8,164 bases of DNA, taken from NCBI GenBank assembly GCA_937876695.1, contig CALFHW010000007.1, positions 1 through 8,164 of the forward strand, in the 5' to 3' direction. The stretch is from an uncultured bacterium. GTDB taxonomy: Bacteria > Patescibacteriota > Dojkabacteria > CALFHW01. The notes beneath the pieces were generated by a model, which saw nothing but the letters and a program-made list of their open reading frames with translations, did no database searches and was not told the origin of the DNA. Made by a program: the position numbers and the translations under genes. Shown here piece after piece: positions 1 to 6,517 of the stretch; positions within the stretch are counted from its first letter, which is position 1, and the number at the start of each line of letters is the position of its first letter.

Positions 1-4
1 AAGC

Positions 5-1927
5 CTAAAAACTCTCGTGCAGGGTGGCTAGGAACTCGGCGTTGGTTTTGGTCTTCTTCATGCGGTCGATGAGCATTGGCAGAGAGTCGTTGTCCTTCAA
101 GGTCTCGAGCATTCTTCGTACTCGCCAAATTGACTGCAAAGTATCAGGAGTCATCAACCTCTCGTCGTTTCTAGTACCGGAATTGAGCACGTCGATAGCC
201 GGGTGGATACGGCGATTGGCGGCCTTACGGTCTAGTTTAAGCTCCATATTACCTGTACCTTTGAATTCCTCGAAGATAACCTCGTCCATCCTACTGCCGG
301 TCTCAACCAAGGCGGTAGCGATGATAGTCAGACTACCCTTCTGCTTAAAGTTTCTAGCAGCACCAAAGAACTTTTTAGGTGGATAGATAGCAACTGGGTC
401 GAAACCTCCTGATAGCGTACGTCCAGATGGTGGAGCTACGATGTTGTAGGCTCTAGCTAGACGAGTGATGGAGTCCATCAAAATCATCACGTCCTTACCC
501 TGCTCTACTATACGTTTAGCTCTTTCGATGGCTAGCTCTGCTACTCTAGTGTGGTTCTCTGGTGGTTCGTCGAAATTGGAAGCGATTACCTCGCCCTTGA
601 CGAATTCCTGCATGTCGGTGACTTCCTCAGGCCTCTCACCGATCAGAAGCACCATCAAGTGGATCTCAGGGTGGTTTATTGCTACGCCTTGGGCGATTTC
701 CTTCATCAGCCAGGTTTTACCGGCTTTTGGAGGAGCGACGATCATACCTCTTTGTCCCTTGCCGATTGGTGCGAGTAGGTCGATAAGTCTGGTAGACAGA
801 GGTCCACCTTCAGTTTCGAGCTTGATCTGCTCATCTGGGAAAATTGGCACAAACTTAGCAAATGTACCTCTGGAAACTGCGCGATCTGGCGATTCTCCAT
901 TGATTGCCTCGATTTTGAGCATAGAAAGGTAACGCTCGCCTTCTTTGGGTGATCTGGCTTGTCCAGTAACGAAGTCGCCTGGTCTTAAGTTGAATCTCTT
1001 GATCTGCGAGCCAGACACGTAGACGTCGTTCTCACCTGGAAGTAGTGTGATGCTGCGCAGTACTCCATGAGCGCCGTCATTGATCACTTCCAATACACCT
1101 TCCATAAAGATGTTTCCACCTCTGCGGGTCTGCTGTTCTAGAATTTTTAAAATCAATTCTTTTTTCTGATAATCGCTAGCATCGGTGACGTCCATAGTCT
1201 CCGCAATCACTCTCAATTCTGCAAGAGTCTTCTCTTCAAGCTCCTTTAGCGAGAGCATGGGAGTGTTTGGATTTGCATTCTCCAGCTCCATCTCGTTGAA
1301 CTCTGGGAATTCCTGGGTGTTTTTGATATTGCCAGAGAAGCTATTGAAGTTGCCGTTATTGCTACCATTCATACCGCCTCTACCTTGGTTTCTGCCCTTG
1401 CCGCCGCGTCCTTGGTTGCGACCTCCGCCTCCAAACCCTCTTTGCCCACCTGAGTTTCTCTGACGATTGGCCTGGTTACCACCGGCGTTTGGGTTGGTGC
1501 TATTACCTGCAGGGATTGAGTTGCCACTGGCTGATGATCTGACGATTCTGCCAAAGCCACCTACTTTAGTGATGGTGCCTGGCGCAGTGACTGGCGTAAA
1601 ACCCGAAGTGGCCGTCTGTGGAGCTACGACAGGAGTTTGTTCGGATGCTGGTGCAGACGCTGTCGCAACCGTTGGAACAGATGTAACCGATGCTACTGGA
1701 GCAGTTGGAACGGCTGTTATTGGCGTTACCGCAGGTACTGCTACTGGAGCTTTTACTGCTGGCACTGCCGCTGGTGTTGCTACTGCTGGGGCTGATACTA
1801 ATGGTGTAATTGCTGGTGCAGTTTCTACTTTCTTGACTACTTTGATCGCTTTAACTGCTCTTGCCGGAGATTTTGCCTTCTTAACTACAGTCTCAACTAT
1901 AACCTCAGTTTTTTTGGCGGGGCTCAT
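5..1927 (-). CDS. rho: Transcription termination factor Rho with long disordered N-terminal extension
   Basis: Rho is a hexameric RNA-dependent ATPase/translocase that binds nascent RNA and terminates transcription in the cytoplasm. The 640-residue protein is much longer than E. coli Rho (about 419). Residues 1-222 are low complexity: a Lys-rich start, a Pro/Ala/Val-rich stretch (about 37-120) and an Asn/Gly/Arg-rich stretch (about 134-200) with the 8-residue unit GRNQGRGG twice (169-176, 178-185). A Rho_N helical domain follows at about 223-265, then the cold-shock-type RNA-binding domain (about 270-340) and the RecA-like ATPase (about 365-640). Visible motifs are Walker A APPKAGKT (398-405), GERPEEVTDM (430-439), Walker B MILMDSITRLARAYN (481-495, Asp485), a Q-loop-like SGGFDP (506-511), FFGAARN (520-526) and FKGTGNMEL (555-563). 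The core looks intact, so the enzyme should be active. The ATG at 1927 lies about 40 bases after a predicted transcription start and has no clear Shine-Dalgarno site. The TAG stop lies at the window edge, so no terminator can be assessed. Confidence 0.97.
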   Translation of the reverse strand: MSPAKKTEVIVETVVKKAKSPARAVKAIKVVKKVETAPAITPLVSAPAVATPAAVPAVKAPVAVPAVTPITAVPTAPVASVTSVPTVATASAPASEQTPVVAPQTATSGFTPVTAPGTITKVGGFGRIVRSSASGNSIPAGNSTNPNAGGNQANRQRNSGGQRGFGGGGRNQGRGGKGRNQGRGGMNGSNNGNFNSFSGNIKNTQEFPEFNEMELENANPNTPMLSLKELEEKTLAELRVIAETMDVTDASDYQKKELILKILEQQTRRGGNIFMEGVLEVINDGAHGVLRSITLLPGENDVYVSGSQIKRFNLRPGDFVTGQARSPKEGERYLSMLKIEAINGESPDRAVSRGTFAKFVPIFPDEQIKLETEGGPLSTRLIDLLAPIGKGQRGMIVAPPKAGKTWLMKEIAQGVAINHPEIHLMVLLIGERPEEVTDMQEFVKGEVIASNFDEPPENHTRVAELAIERAKRIVEQGKDVMILMDSITRLARAYNIVAPPSGRTLSGGFDPVAIYPPKKFFGAARNFKQKGSLTIIATALVETGSRMDEVIFEEFKGTGNMELKLDRKAANRRIHPAIDVLNSGTRNDERLMTPDTLQSIWRVRRMLETLKDNDSLPMLIDRMKKTKTNAEFLATLHESF

Positions 1928-1974
1928 ATCTGGAAATTGGTTTAACTTATTATTGGGTATTTAACACTATCTAG

Positions 1975-2003
1975 ATTCTACTGGAGTGGTTACAAATTGT
2001 CAA
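1975..2003 (-). promoter_or_regulatory. Sigma70-type promoter of rho
   Basis: Read on the minus strand, a perfect -35 TTGACA (1998-2003) is followed by exactly 17 bases and then a -10 TAGAAT (1975-1980), one mismatch from TATAAT. This is a near-consensus housekeeping promoter. Transcription would start near 1968, giving a leader of about 40 bases before the rho ATG. The site sits in the 85-base gap after the UDP-glucuronate decarboxylase gene, so rho can be transcribed on its own. An 8-base palindrome ATCTAGAT (1969-1976) overlaps the end of the -10 box and the predicted start; an operator role is only a possibility. Confidence 0.75.
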
Positions 2004-2012
2004 ACGGCTGAA

Positions 2013-2972
2013 TTAACTACTGAAATAATCTATGGTCAATTTCAAACCTGCCTTGAGGTCAACTTTGGGCTGCCAGTTTAGTAGTTTACGCGCTCTAGTG
2101 ATATCCGGGTTGCGCTGTTTAGGGTCGTCTTGCGGCAAGGGCAGATAGCTAATACTGCTTTTTGAACCAGTTAGCTGAATAATTTTGGTAGCTAGCTGCG
2201 ACATTGTAAATTCATCCGGGTTGCCTAGATTTACGGGTTGAAATGGGATATCTTTTTCCATTAGCAATTTAAACCCTGCGATCAGATCGCTGATATATTG
2301 AAATGATCTGGTCTGCTTGCCATCTCCGTAAATTGTAATTGGGCTTCCTGCTAGAGCCTGGTTTATGAAGTTACTCACCACCCTGCCGTCTGCCTTATCC
2401 ATATATGGGCCATAGGTATTGAAGATTCTCGCTAGTTTTATGTCGAGCTTGAATTTGCGCTGATATTCAAAGCAGATTGTCTCCGCTAGGCGCTTGCCTT
2501 CGTCATAGCAGCTTCTTGGGCCGAGCGTGTTTACGTTGCCCCAATAGCTCTCTGGCTGTGGGTGCACCGCTGGATCGCCGTATATTTCAGATGTAGACGA
2601 CTGTAGAAACTTAGCTGAATTCTGTCTAGCGACCTCCAGCAAGTTGATCAGGCCTGTAGTATTGACTGCAATTGTCTCCAGACTTAACGCCTGATAATGT
2701 GGCGGCGAAGCCGGGCAAGCCAAATTATATATCTGATCGATAGTTTTATGCTGACGTAGTAATTTGGAGCTAAACAAGTCAATTGCAAAGGTAGCAGAGG
2801 TGATATCCAGTTGTAATAGTTCGTAGTTGGGGGCCGATTGCAGCGTCTCTACGTTTTGAGTGGATGAAGTTGCGAAATTATCCACTGCCAGAACCGAGTG
2901 CCCTTCTCGTATAAGATCAATCGCTAAATTAGTGCCGATAAAGCCATTACCACCTGCTATTAAGACCAACAT
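2013..2972 (-). CDS. uxs: UDP-glucuronate decarboxylase (UDP-xylose synthase), extended SDR family
   Basis: The predicted enzyme converts UDP-glucuronate to UDP-xylose and CO2, using tightly bound NAD+, in the cytoplasm; the product feeds surface glycan synthesis. The 319 residues match the usual bacterial length. The Rossmann glycine motif is at residues 7-13 (G7, G10, G13) and the NAD-ribose acidic residue at DN 31-32. Signatures that favour this family over UDP-glucose 4-epimerase or dTDP-glucose dehydratase are NLACPASPPHYQ (83-94), SSTSEIYGDP (125-134), YWGNVN (143-148), GPRSCYDEGKR (151-161, with catalytic Y156 and K160), RIFNTYGPYM (182-191), DGRVVSNFI (195-203) and YGDGKQTRSF (215-224). 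The ATG at 2972 places the nucleotide-binding motif right at the N-terminus, as expected; no Shine-Dalgarno site precedes it. It lies 36 bases after topA and is probably co-transcribed with it. No glycosyltransferase or UDP-glucose dehydrogenase gene is visible nearby, so the final glycan is unknown. Confidence 0.9.
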   Translation of the reverse strand: MLVLIAGGNGFIGTNLAIDLIREGHSVLAVDNFATSSTQNVETLQSAPNYELLQLDITSATFAIDLFSSKLLRQHKTIDQIYNLACPASPPHYQALSLETIAVNTTGLINLLEVARQNSAKFLQSSTSEIYGDPAVHPQPESYWGNVNTLGPRSCYDEGKRLAETICFEYQRKFKLDIKLARIFNTYGPYMDKADGRVVSNFINQALAGSPITIYGDGKQTRSFQYISDLIAGFKLLMEKDIPFQPVNLGNPDEFTMSQLATKIIQLTGSKSSISYLPLPQDDPKQRNPDITRARKLLNWQPKVDLKAGLKLTIDYFSS

Positions 2973-3008
2973 ATACAGATATATTAACAGATATTGTTTG
3001 TGACTTCG

Positions 3009-5435
3009 CTATTTTTTGGCCGGTTTTCTTTTGGCCGCGGGTTTCTTGGCTGCTGGCTTTTTGGCGGCTGGCTTTTTCGCAGCGGGCTTTTTGGCTACAT
3101 TTTTTTTAGCAGATTTACTGCCGAATTTTCTCCACCTGCCTCTACCTCTGCCGCCCTGTCTGCCTCCAGCAGAGCCGCTTGCCCCGCCTTCGGCCGTCTC
3201 ACCATTGCCGCCTGCTTTAATACGCACCGTCTGTTTTACCTTTGGATAGTCAGGATGGGCCCAGAACATACCAAAACGCCCTTGTCTAAAGAGGAAATCG
3301 CGTCCATCGTCAGTCTTGGGCGACTCCCCATAGAGCTCCAGCAGCTTTGCAGGCTTGTGAGCCAAGGGCCTAGCATCTTTGACCTTCGGGTAGTCTGGGT
3401 GGGCCCAAAACTCACCAAAACGGCCTTTTTTGAGTAAAAAAGGCCTGCCATCATCTGTCTGTGGCGCCGGCTCATAACTTTCCATAAATTCCGGGGTCAT
3501 AGCCTTCTTCTCGTGATCTTCCTGACTCAAACCATCCATCCCCAGCATACCTTTGCAATCCGGGAATTTGGCACAGCTATAGAATCTGCCGTATTTGCCC
3601 AGTTTTATGATCATTTTGCCGGCGCAAACCGGACAGACTATCTCAGCAGGTGCGTCTCCCAAGACTGTGAAGTCATCCTTGACGATAGAAGCCTCTTTTT
3701 CTTTGAGGCTACCAGCAAATGGCGTATAAAAATCACTGAGTAGTGTCTGCCAGTTTTTCTCGCCGTTGGCCACTTGGTCGAGTTCCTCTTCCATTTTGGC
3801 TGTAAAATCACGATCCACAATCTCCTGGAAATTCTGTGCTAGAAGTCTAGTTACCACTGTGCCCGTATCTGTAGGTTTAAAATAGCTATTTTCTTTTTCC
3901 ACATATTTTCGCCCTTCGATAGTGGAAATAATCGGAGCGTAGGTGGATGGTCTGCCAATCCCGTACTTTTCTAATTCCTTGATCAAAGTAGCCTCGGAGA
4001 ATCTGGCTGGCGGCTGGGTAAAATGCTGGGTGCTATAAATACCTGCTGGGTAGAGATCCTGGTTTTCAGTGAGCTGCGGCAAGATCATTTCACTGACTTT
4101 TTCAGGATAAATCTTCAGATACCCAGGGAATATGAGCCTCTGTCCATTCGCCCTAAACTCTAGTTTATGTTCTAACTCCTGAATTGTCTCTAAACTGACG
4201 TTCTCAAGATTAGCTGGTACCATCTGGCAAGCTAAGCCCCGCTGCCAAATCAGCCTGTATAGTTTTACTTCTTCGGGGGCGGCGTCTAACTTATCTGGGT
4301 GCAACGAGAAATTTGCTGGCCTGATAGCCTCGTGCGCCTCCTGAGCCACTTTTGCCTTAGTTCTATAGAAAATTGGTTTTTCTGGTAGATATTTTACACC
4401 TAACTCGGCTGAGATATAGCTTCTAGCCGCCTCGATGGCTGGCACAGATAGGTTTGTAGAATCCGTTCTCATATAGGTTATGATTCCGCGCTCGTAAAGT
4501 TTCTGGGCCACCGACATGGTCCGTTTGGCGCTAAATCCTAGCCAATTGGCTGCAGTTTGCTGCAATGTGCTGGTGGTAAACGGCGGCTTGGGATAGCGTT
4601 TGGTTTGTTTTTGCTCAATTTTCGAGATTTTCCAATTTTGAACCTGCAATAGCTGCTTAGTAATCTCACTGGCAAGTATTTGCTTATCTAAATTGGGCTT
4701 TTTACCGTCTAGCTTTTGCAACTCAAACCTCACTTGACCGCTGACTAGCTCTGGCAGTCCCTCCTCGTTATCCGTCAGAATCTCTAGGTGAGCAGGCCCT
4801 GCATTCAATTTACTGGTAGAGAGATCCGCAAATAGCTTCCAATACTCCTCCGCGTCAAAAGCGTCACGCTCGGCTTCTCTATCCACCACGAACTTAACTG
4901 CCACAGACTGTACGCGCCCGGCTGACAAACCATAACGAATTTTCTTCCAGAGTAAGGGGGATAGCTTATAACCAACTATCCTATCTAGAATACGCCTAGC
5001 CTGCTGCGAATTGAGCAGGTTAATATCCAGATCGCGAGGATTGGCAATAGCATGAGTGACTGCCTGTTTAGTTATTTCAGTAAAAACGATACGTTTAAGG
5101 GTGATTTCCTTTTTTTTACGCTTACCGTCTAGATCTATCACGCCAAGCCTATTGGCCACATGCCAACCAATTGCCTCTCCTTCTCTATCAGGGTCAACTG
5201 CGATCACCAGCTCGTCTTTACCCACTAGTGCGGCCTTCAGCTCTCTAATGACCTTTTGCTTACCCTCCATTACTGTGTAATCTGGTTTGAACCCATTTTC
5301 GAAGTCCACACCGATTCCCGACTTGGGCAGGTCAGCTATATGACCTTTACTGGCTAGTACTTTGTAACCCTTACCTAAATACTTTTCAATTGTTTTTGCT
5401 TTGGCAGGCGACTCTACAATTACAAGCGCTGACAT
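3009..5435 (-). CDS. topA: DNA topoisomerase I (type IA) with modified zinc-ribbon C-terminus and basic tail
   Basis: This enzyme relaxes negative supercoils by cutting one strand through a 5'-phosphotyrosine bond. The 808 residues begin with a TOPRIM domain: VIVESPAK with Glu8, and DPDREGE at 81-87 providing the metal-binding acids. SAGRVQS (171-177) follows, then the active-site motif GIITYMRTDST (317-327), with catalytic Tyr321 and helper Arg323. EAHEAIRP (366-373) and GIGRPSTYA (492-500) complete the type IA core. The C-terminus has one four-cysteine zinc ribbon (C601, C604, C621, C627). Two related repeats follow (about 658-690 and 706-739), each keeping GRFG.FWAHPDYPKVK but with no cysteines. 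A Gly/Arg-rich linker (about 742-766) and a Lys/Ala/Pro tail (775-808) with four AKKPA units come last. The start at 5435 is supported by a GGAG five bases upstream and by the N-terminal VIVESPAK. It follows dprA by 45 bases, a gap holding its own -10 box. Confidence 0.97.
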   Translation of the reverse strand: MSALVIVESPAKAKTIEKYLGKGYKVLASKGHIADLPKSGIGVDFENGFKPDYTVMEGKQKVIRELKAALVGKDELVIAVDPDREGEAIGWHVANRLGVIDLDGKRKKKEITLKRIVFTEITKQAVTHAIANPRDLDINLLNSQQARRILDRIVGYKLSPLLWKKIRYGLSAGRVQSVAVKFVVDREAERDAFDAEEYWKLFADLSTSKLNAGPAHLEILTDNEEGLPELVSGQVRFELQKLDGKKPNLDKQILASEITKQLLQVQNWKISKIEQKQTKRYPKPPFTTSTLQQTAANWLGFSAKRTMSVAQKLYERGIITYMRTDSTNLSVPAIEAARSYISAELGVKYLPEKPIFYRTKAKVAQEAHEAIRPANFSLHPDKLDAAPEEVKLYRLIWQRGLACQMVPANLENVSLETIQELEHKLEFRANGQRLIFPGYLKIYPEKVSEMILPQLTENQDLYPAGIYSTQHFTQPPARFSEATLIKELEKYGIGRPSTYAPIISTIEGRKYVEKENSYFKPTDTGTVVTRLLAQNFQEIVDRDFTAKMEEELDQVANGEKNWQTLLSDFYTPFAGSLKEKEASIVKDDFTVLGDAPAEIVCPVCAGKMIIKLGKYGRFYSCAKFPDCKGMLGMDGLSQEDHEKKAMTPEFMESYEPAPQTDDGRPFLLKKGRFGEFWAHPDYPKVKDARPLAHKPAKLLELYGESPKTDDGRDFLFRQGRFGMFWAHPDYPKVKQTVRIKAGGNGETAEGGASGSAGGRQGGRGRGRWRKFGSKSAKKNVAKKPAAKKPAAKKPAAKKPAAKRKPAKK
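3036..3095 (-). repeat. Four 15-bp repeats encoding AKKPA in the TopA tail
   Basis: Four consecutive 15-base units encode AKKPA (TopA residues 781-800). The units differ at third codon positions (Ala as GCA, GCC or GCT forms, for example) while the peptide stays the same. That argues for selection on the basic peptide rather than very recent slippage duplication. Such Ala-Lys-Lys-Pro tails resemble histone H1-type DNA-binding tails. Confidence 0.8.
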
Positions 5436-5440
5436 GTTAT

Positions 5441-5444
5441 CTCC
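5441..5444 (-). promoter_or_regulatory. Shine-Dalgarno site of topA
   Basis: GGAG on the minus strand, five bases before the topA ATG. It is the only convincing Shine-Dalgarno match among the starts in this window and fixes the topA start at 5435. Confidence 0.65.
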
Positions 5445-5469
5445 AGTTAAATTATCTTCTGCAAACAGT

Positions 5470-5475
5470 ATTATA
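5470..5475 (-). promoter_or_regulatory. Candidate -10 box of a topA promoter
   Basis: A perfect TATAAT on the minus strand lies in the short gap between dprA and topA. Transcription would start near 5463, giving a leader of about 28 bases that contains the GGAG site. No good -35 hexamer is found 16-18 bases upstream (the sequence there lies in the end of dprA and reads around AGGACCA), and no extended -10 TG is present. It may be a weak internal promoter, an activator-dependent one, or chance. Confidence 0.4.
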
Positions 5476-5480
5476 GCCTA

Positions 5481-6515
5481 TCATAAAACTTTGGTCCTGC
5501 CATAACCGTCCCTGCTGATCTTACCCTTAAGCTCTAGCTTGCCAAGTATTTGCATCATAACACCTGTGTCTATATTTGTCTGCTGTAGAGCCTCTGCCAG
5601 AGTTGTAGGATTATCTGCGCCGTCTATGAGAGCGCGCATCACTTGGAGTTCCTTCTCTGTTAGTCCGGTACTATCGATACTGCTTTTGGCTAACTGCTTG
5701 CCCAATTCGCTCTCCAGTGAAAGTGAATTCCACAGTTGCGTCATTCCCAGTGTAAGAGGCTGAGCGACCTGGCTATCTAGTAACTTTTGATTGCCAAGAT
5801 AATCCGGGTTTGTGGGTAGAACAGTAGAGGCAAAAACTGCCCGATTATAGCCATGGGCCTGATTGGCGGTAATTAGGGCGCCGCTAGGCAAACCAGCTTG
5901 CAATAGAACTGTGGCTAAAGACAGTCCAGCAATTATTCTGTTGCGTCGAGGAAAAATATACTTACCGCCCTTATCCTGCGGGCCAATGTGCTCGGATATG
6001 ATTAGCCCTCCGTTTGCAACTATTTCCCTTGCCAGCGCTTGATGTGCCCTAGGAGTGATGTCGCTGAGACTGCTAGGCAAAACTGCGATAGTGGGAATCT
6101 CTAAAGCTATGCTGCGCCTATGGACTAAAGCATCCACCCCATAGGCTAGGCCGCTAACTGTAACCACATTATGCTGCTTACATCCTAGTAGCAGTCGCTC
6201 GCACTCCTGGGTGGTAGTAGTTGCCAGCTTTCTACTGCCGACAATACTAATTAGCACGCGCGATAACAGAGCTGCATTACCTAGATAGTACAGAAATGGC
6301 GGAGGATCGTTGATTTCTCTAAGGAGCGCGGGATAATCATCCCTAACTAGAGATAACCTATCTTTCAAGGAAGGACCTGCAGATAGACCCTGCTTTGCCA
6401 GCTTATCTCTGGCGCGCAGGCACATCTGAGCGTACCTTTTCAAAGGTAACGGGGGTTTCTGCTCTCCAAGCTTCTCAAGATTATTGACTGCTTTAATTAA
6501 TTCTTCGTCTGTCAT
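5481..6515 (-). CDS. dprA: DNA-processing protein DprA (Smf)
   Basis: DprA binds single-stranded DNA entering the cytoplasm during natural transformation, protects it and loads RecA. The 344-residue protein has a short divergent N-terminus (1-55), then the Rossmann-like core from about 60 to 265. Recognisable motifs are DYP..L with PPPFLYYLG (59-79), IVGSRKL (91-97), SGLAYGVDALVH (121-132), TIAVLPSSL (142-150), GGLIISEH (169-176), FPRRNRIIAGLS (188-199, the strongest DprA signature) and SGALITANQA (211-220). The C-terminal 60 residues (about 284-344) fit the usual winged-helix domain. After the core, the common R.VFAVPG segment reads NRAVFASTVLPTNP (224-237), so the PG turn is lost or altered. 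The gene starts two bases after the comEC hydrolase-domain stop, with no Shine-Dalgarno site, which suggests translational coupling. It ends with two stops in a row, TGA then TAG (5478-5483). Confidence 0.95.
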   Translation of the reverse strand: MTDEELIKAVNNLEKLGEQKPPLPLKRYAQMCLRARDKLAKQGLSAGPSLKDRLSLVRDDYPALLREINDPPPFLYYLGNAALLSRVLISIVGSRKLATTTTQECERLLLGCKQHNVVTVSGLAYGVDALVHRRSIALEIPTIAVLPSSLSDITPRAHQALAREIVANGGLIISEHIGPQDKGGKYIFPRRNRIIAGLSLATVLLQAGLPSGALITANQAHGYNRAVFASTVLPTNPDYLGNQKLLDSQVAQPLTLGMTQLWNSLSLESELGKQLAKSSIDSTGLTEKELQVMRALIDGADNPTTLAEALQQTNIDTGVMMQILGKLELKGKISRDGYGRTKVL

Positions 6516-6517
6516 CG

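Noticed and set aside
1467..1964. A 165-codon plus-strand ORF rich in Ala, Thr, Gly and Val opposite the rho N-terminus
   Set aside because: It is the antisense shadow of the Pro/Ala/Val-rich rho extension. It resembles no known family, and it crosses the rho promoter and start.
2004..2012. A possible terminator between the UDP-xylose synthase and rho
   Set aside because: I found no GC-rich hairpin followed by a T run in the 85-base gap, so termination there would have to be by another route or absent.
2975..2994. Direct repeat ACAGATAT twice, 12 bases apart, just upstream of the UDP-xylose synthase start
   Set aside because: It is short and AT-rich, with no matching -35 element and no symmetry typical of an operator. 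Chance is the simplest explanation, although it could be a weak regulator site.
3036..3095. Regularly spaced 15-bp repeats considered as a CRISPR-like or other repeat array
   Set aside because: They are in frame within topA, have no spacers and vary at synonymous positions, so they are a peptide repeat.
2994..3437. A 147-codon plus-strand ORF opposite the end of topA
   Set aside because: Its Phe/Gly/Leu-rich start is the reverse reading of the AKKPA and Gly/Arg codons. The topA frame is certain from its zinc-ribbon and repeat motifs.
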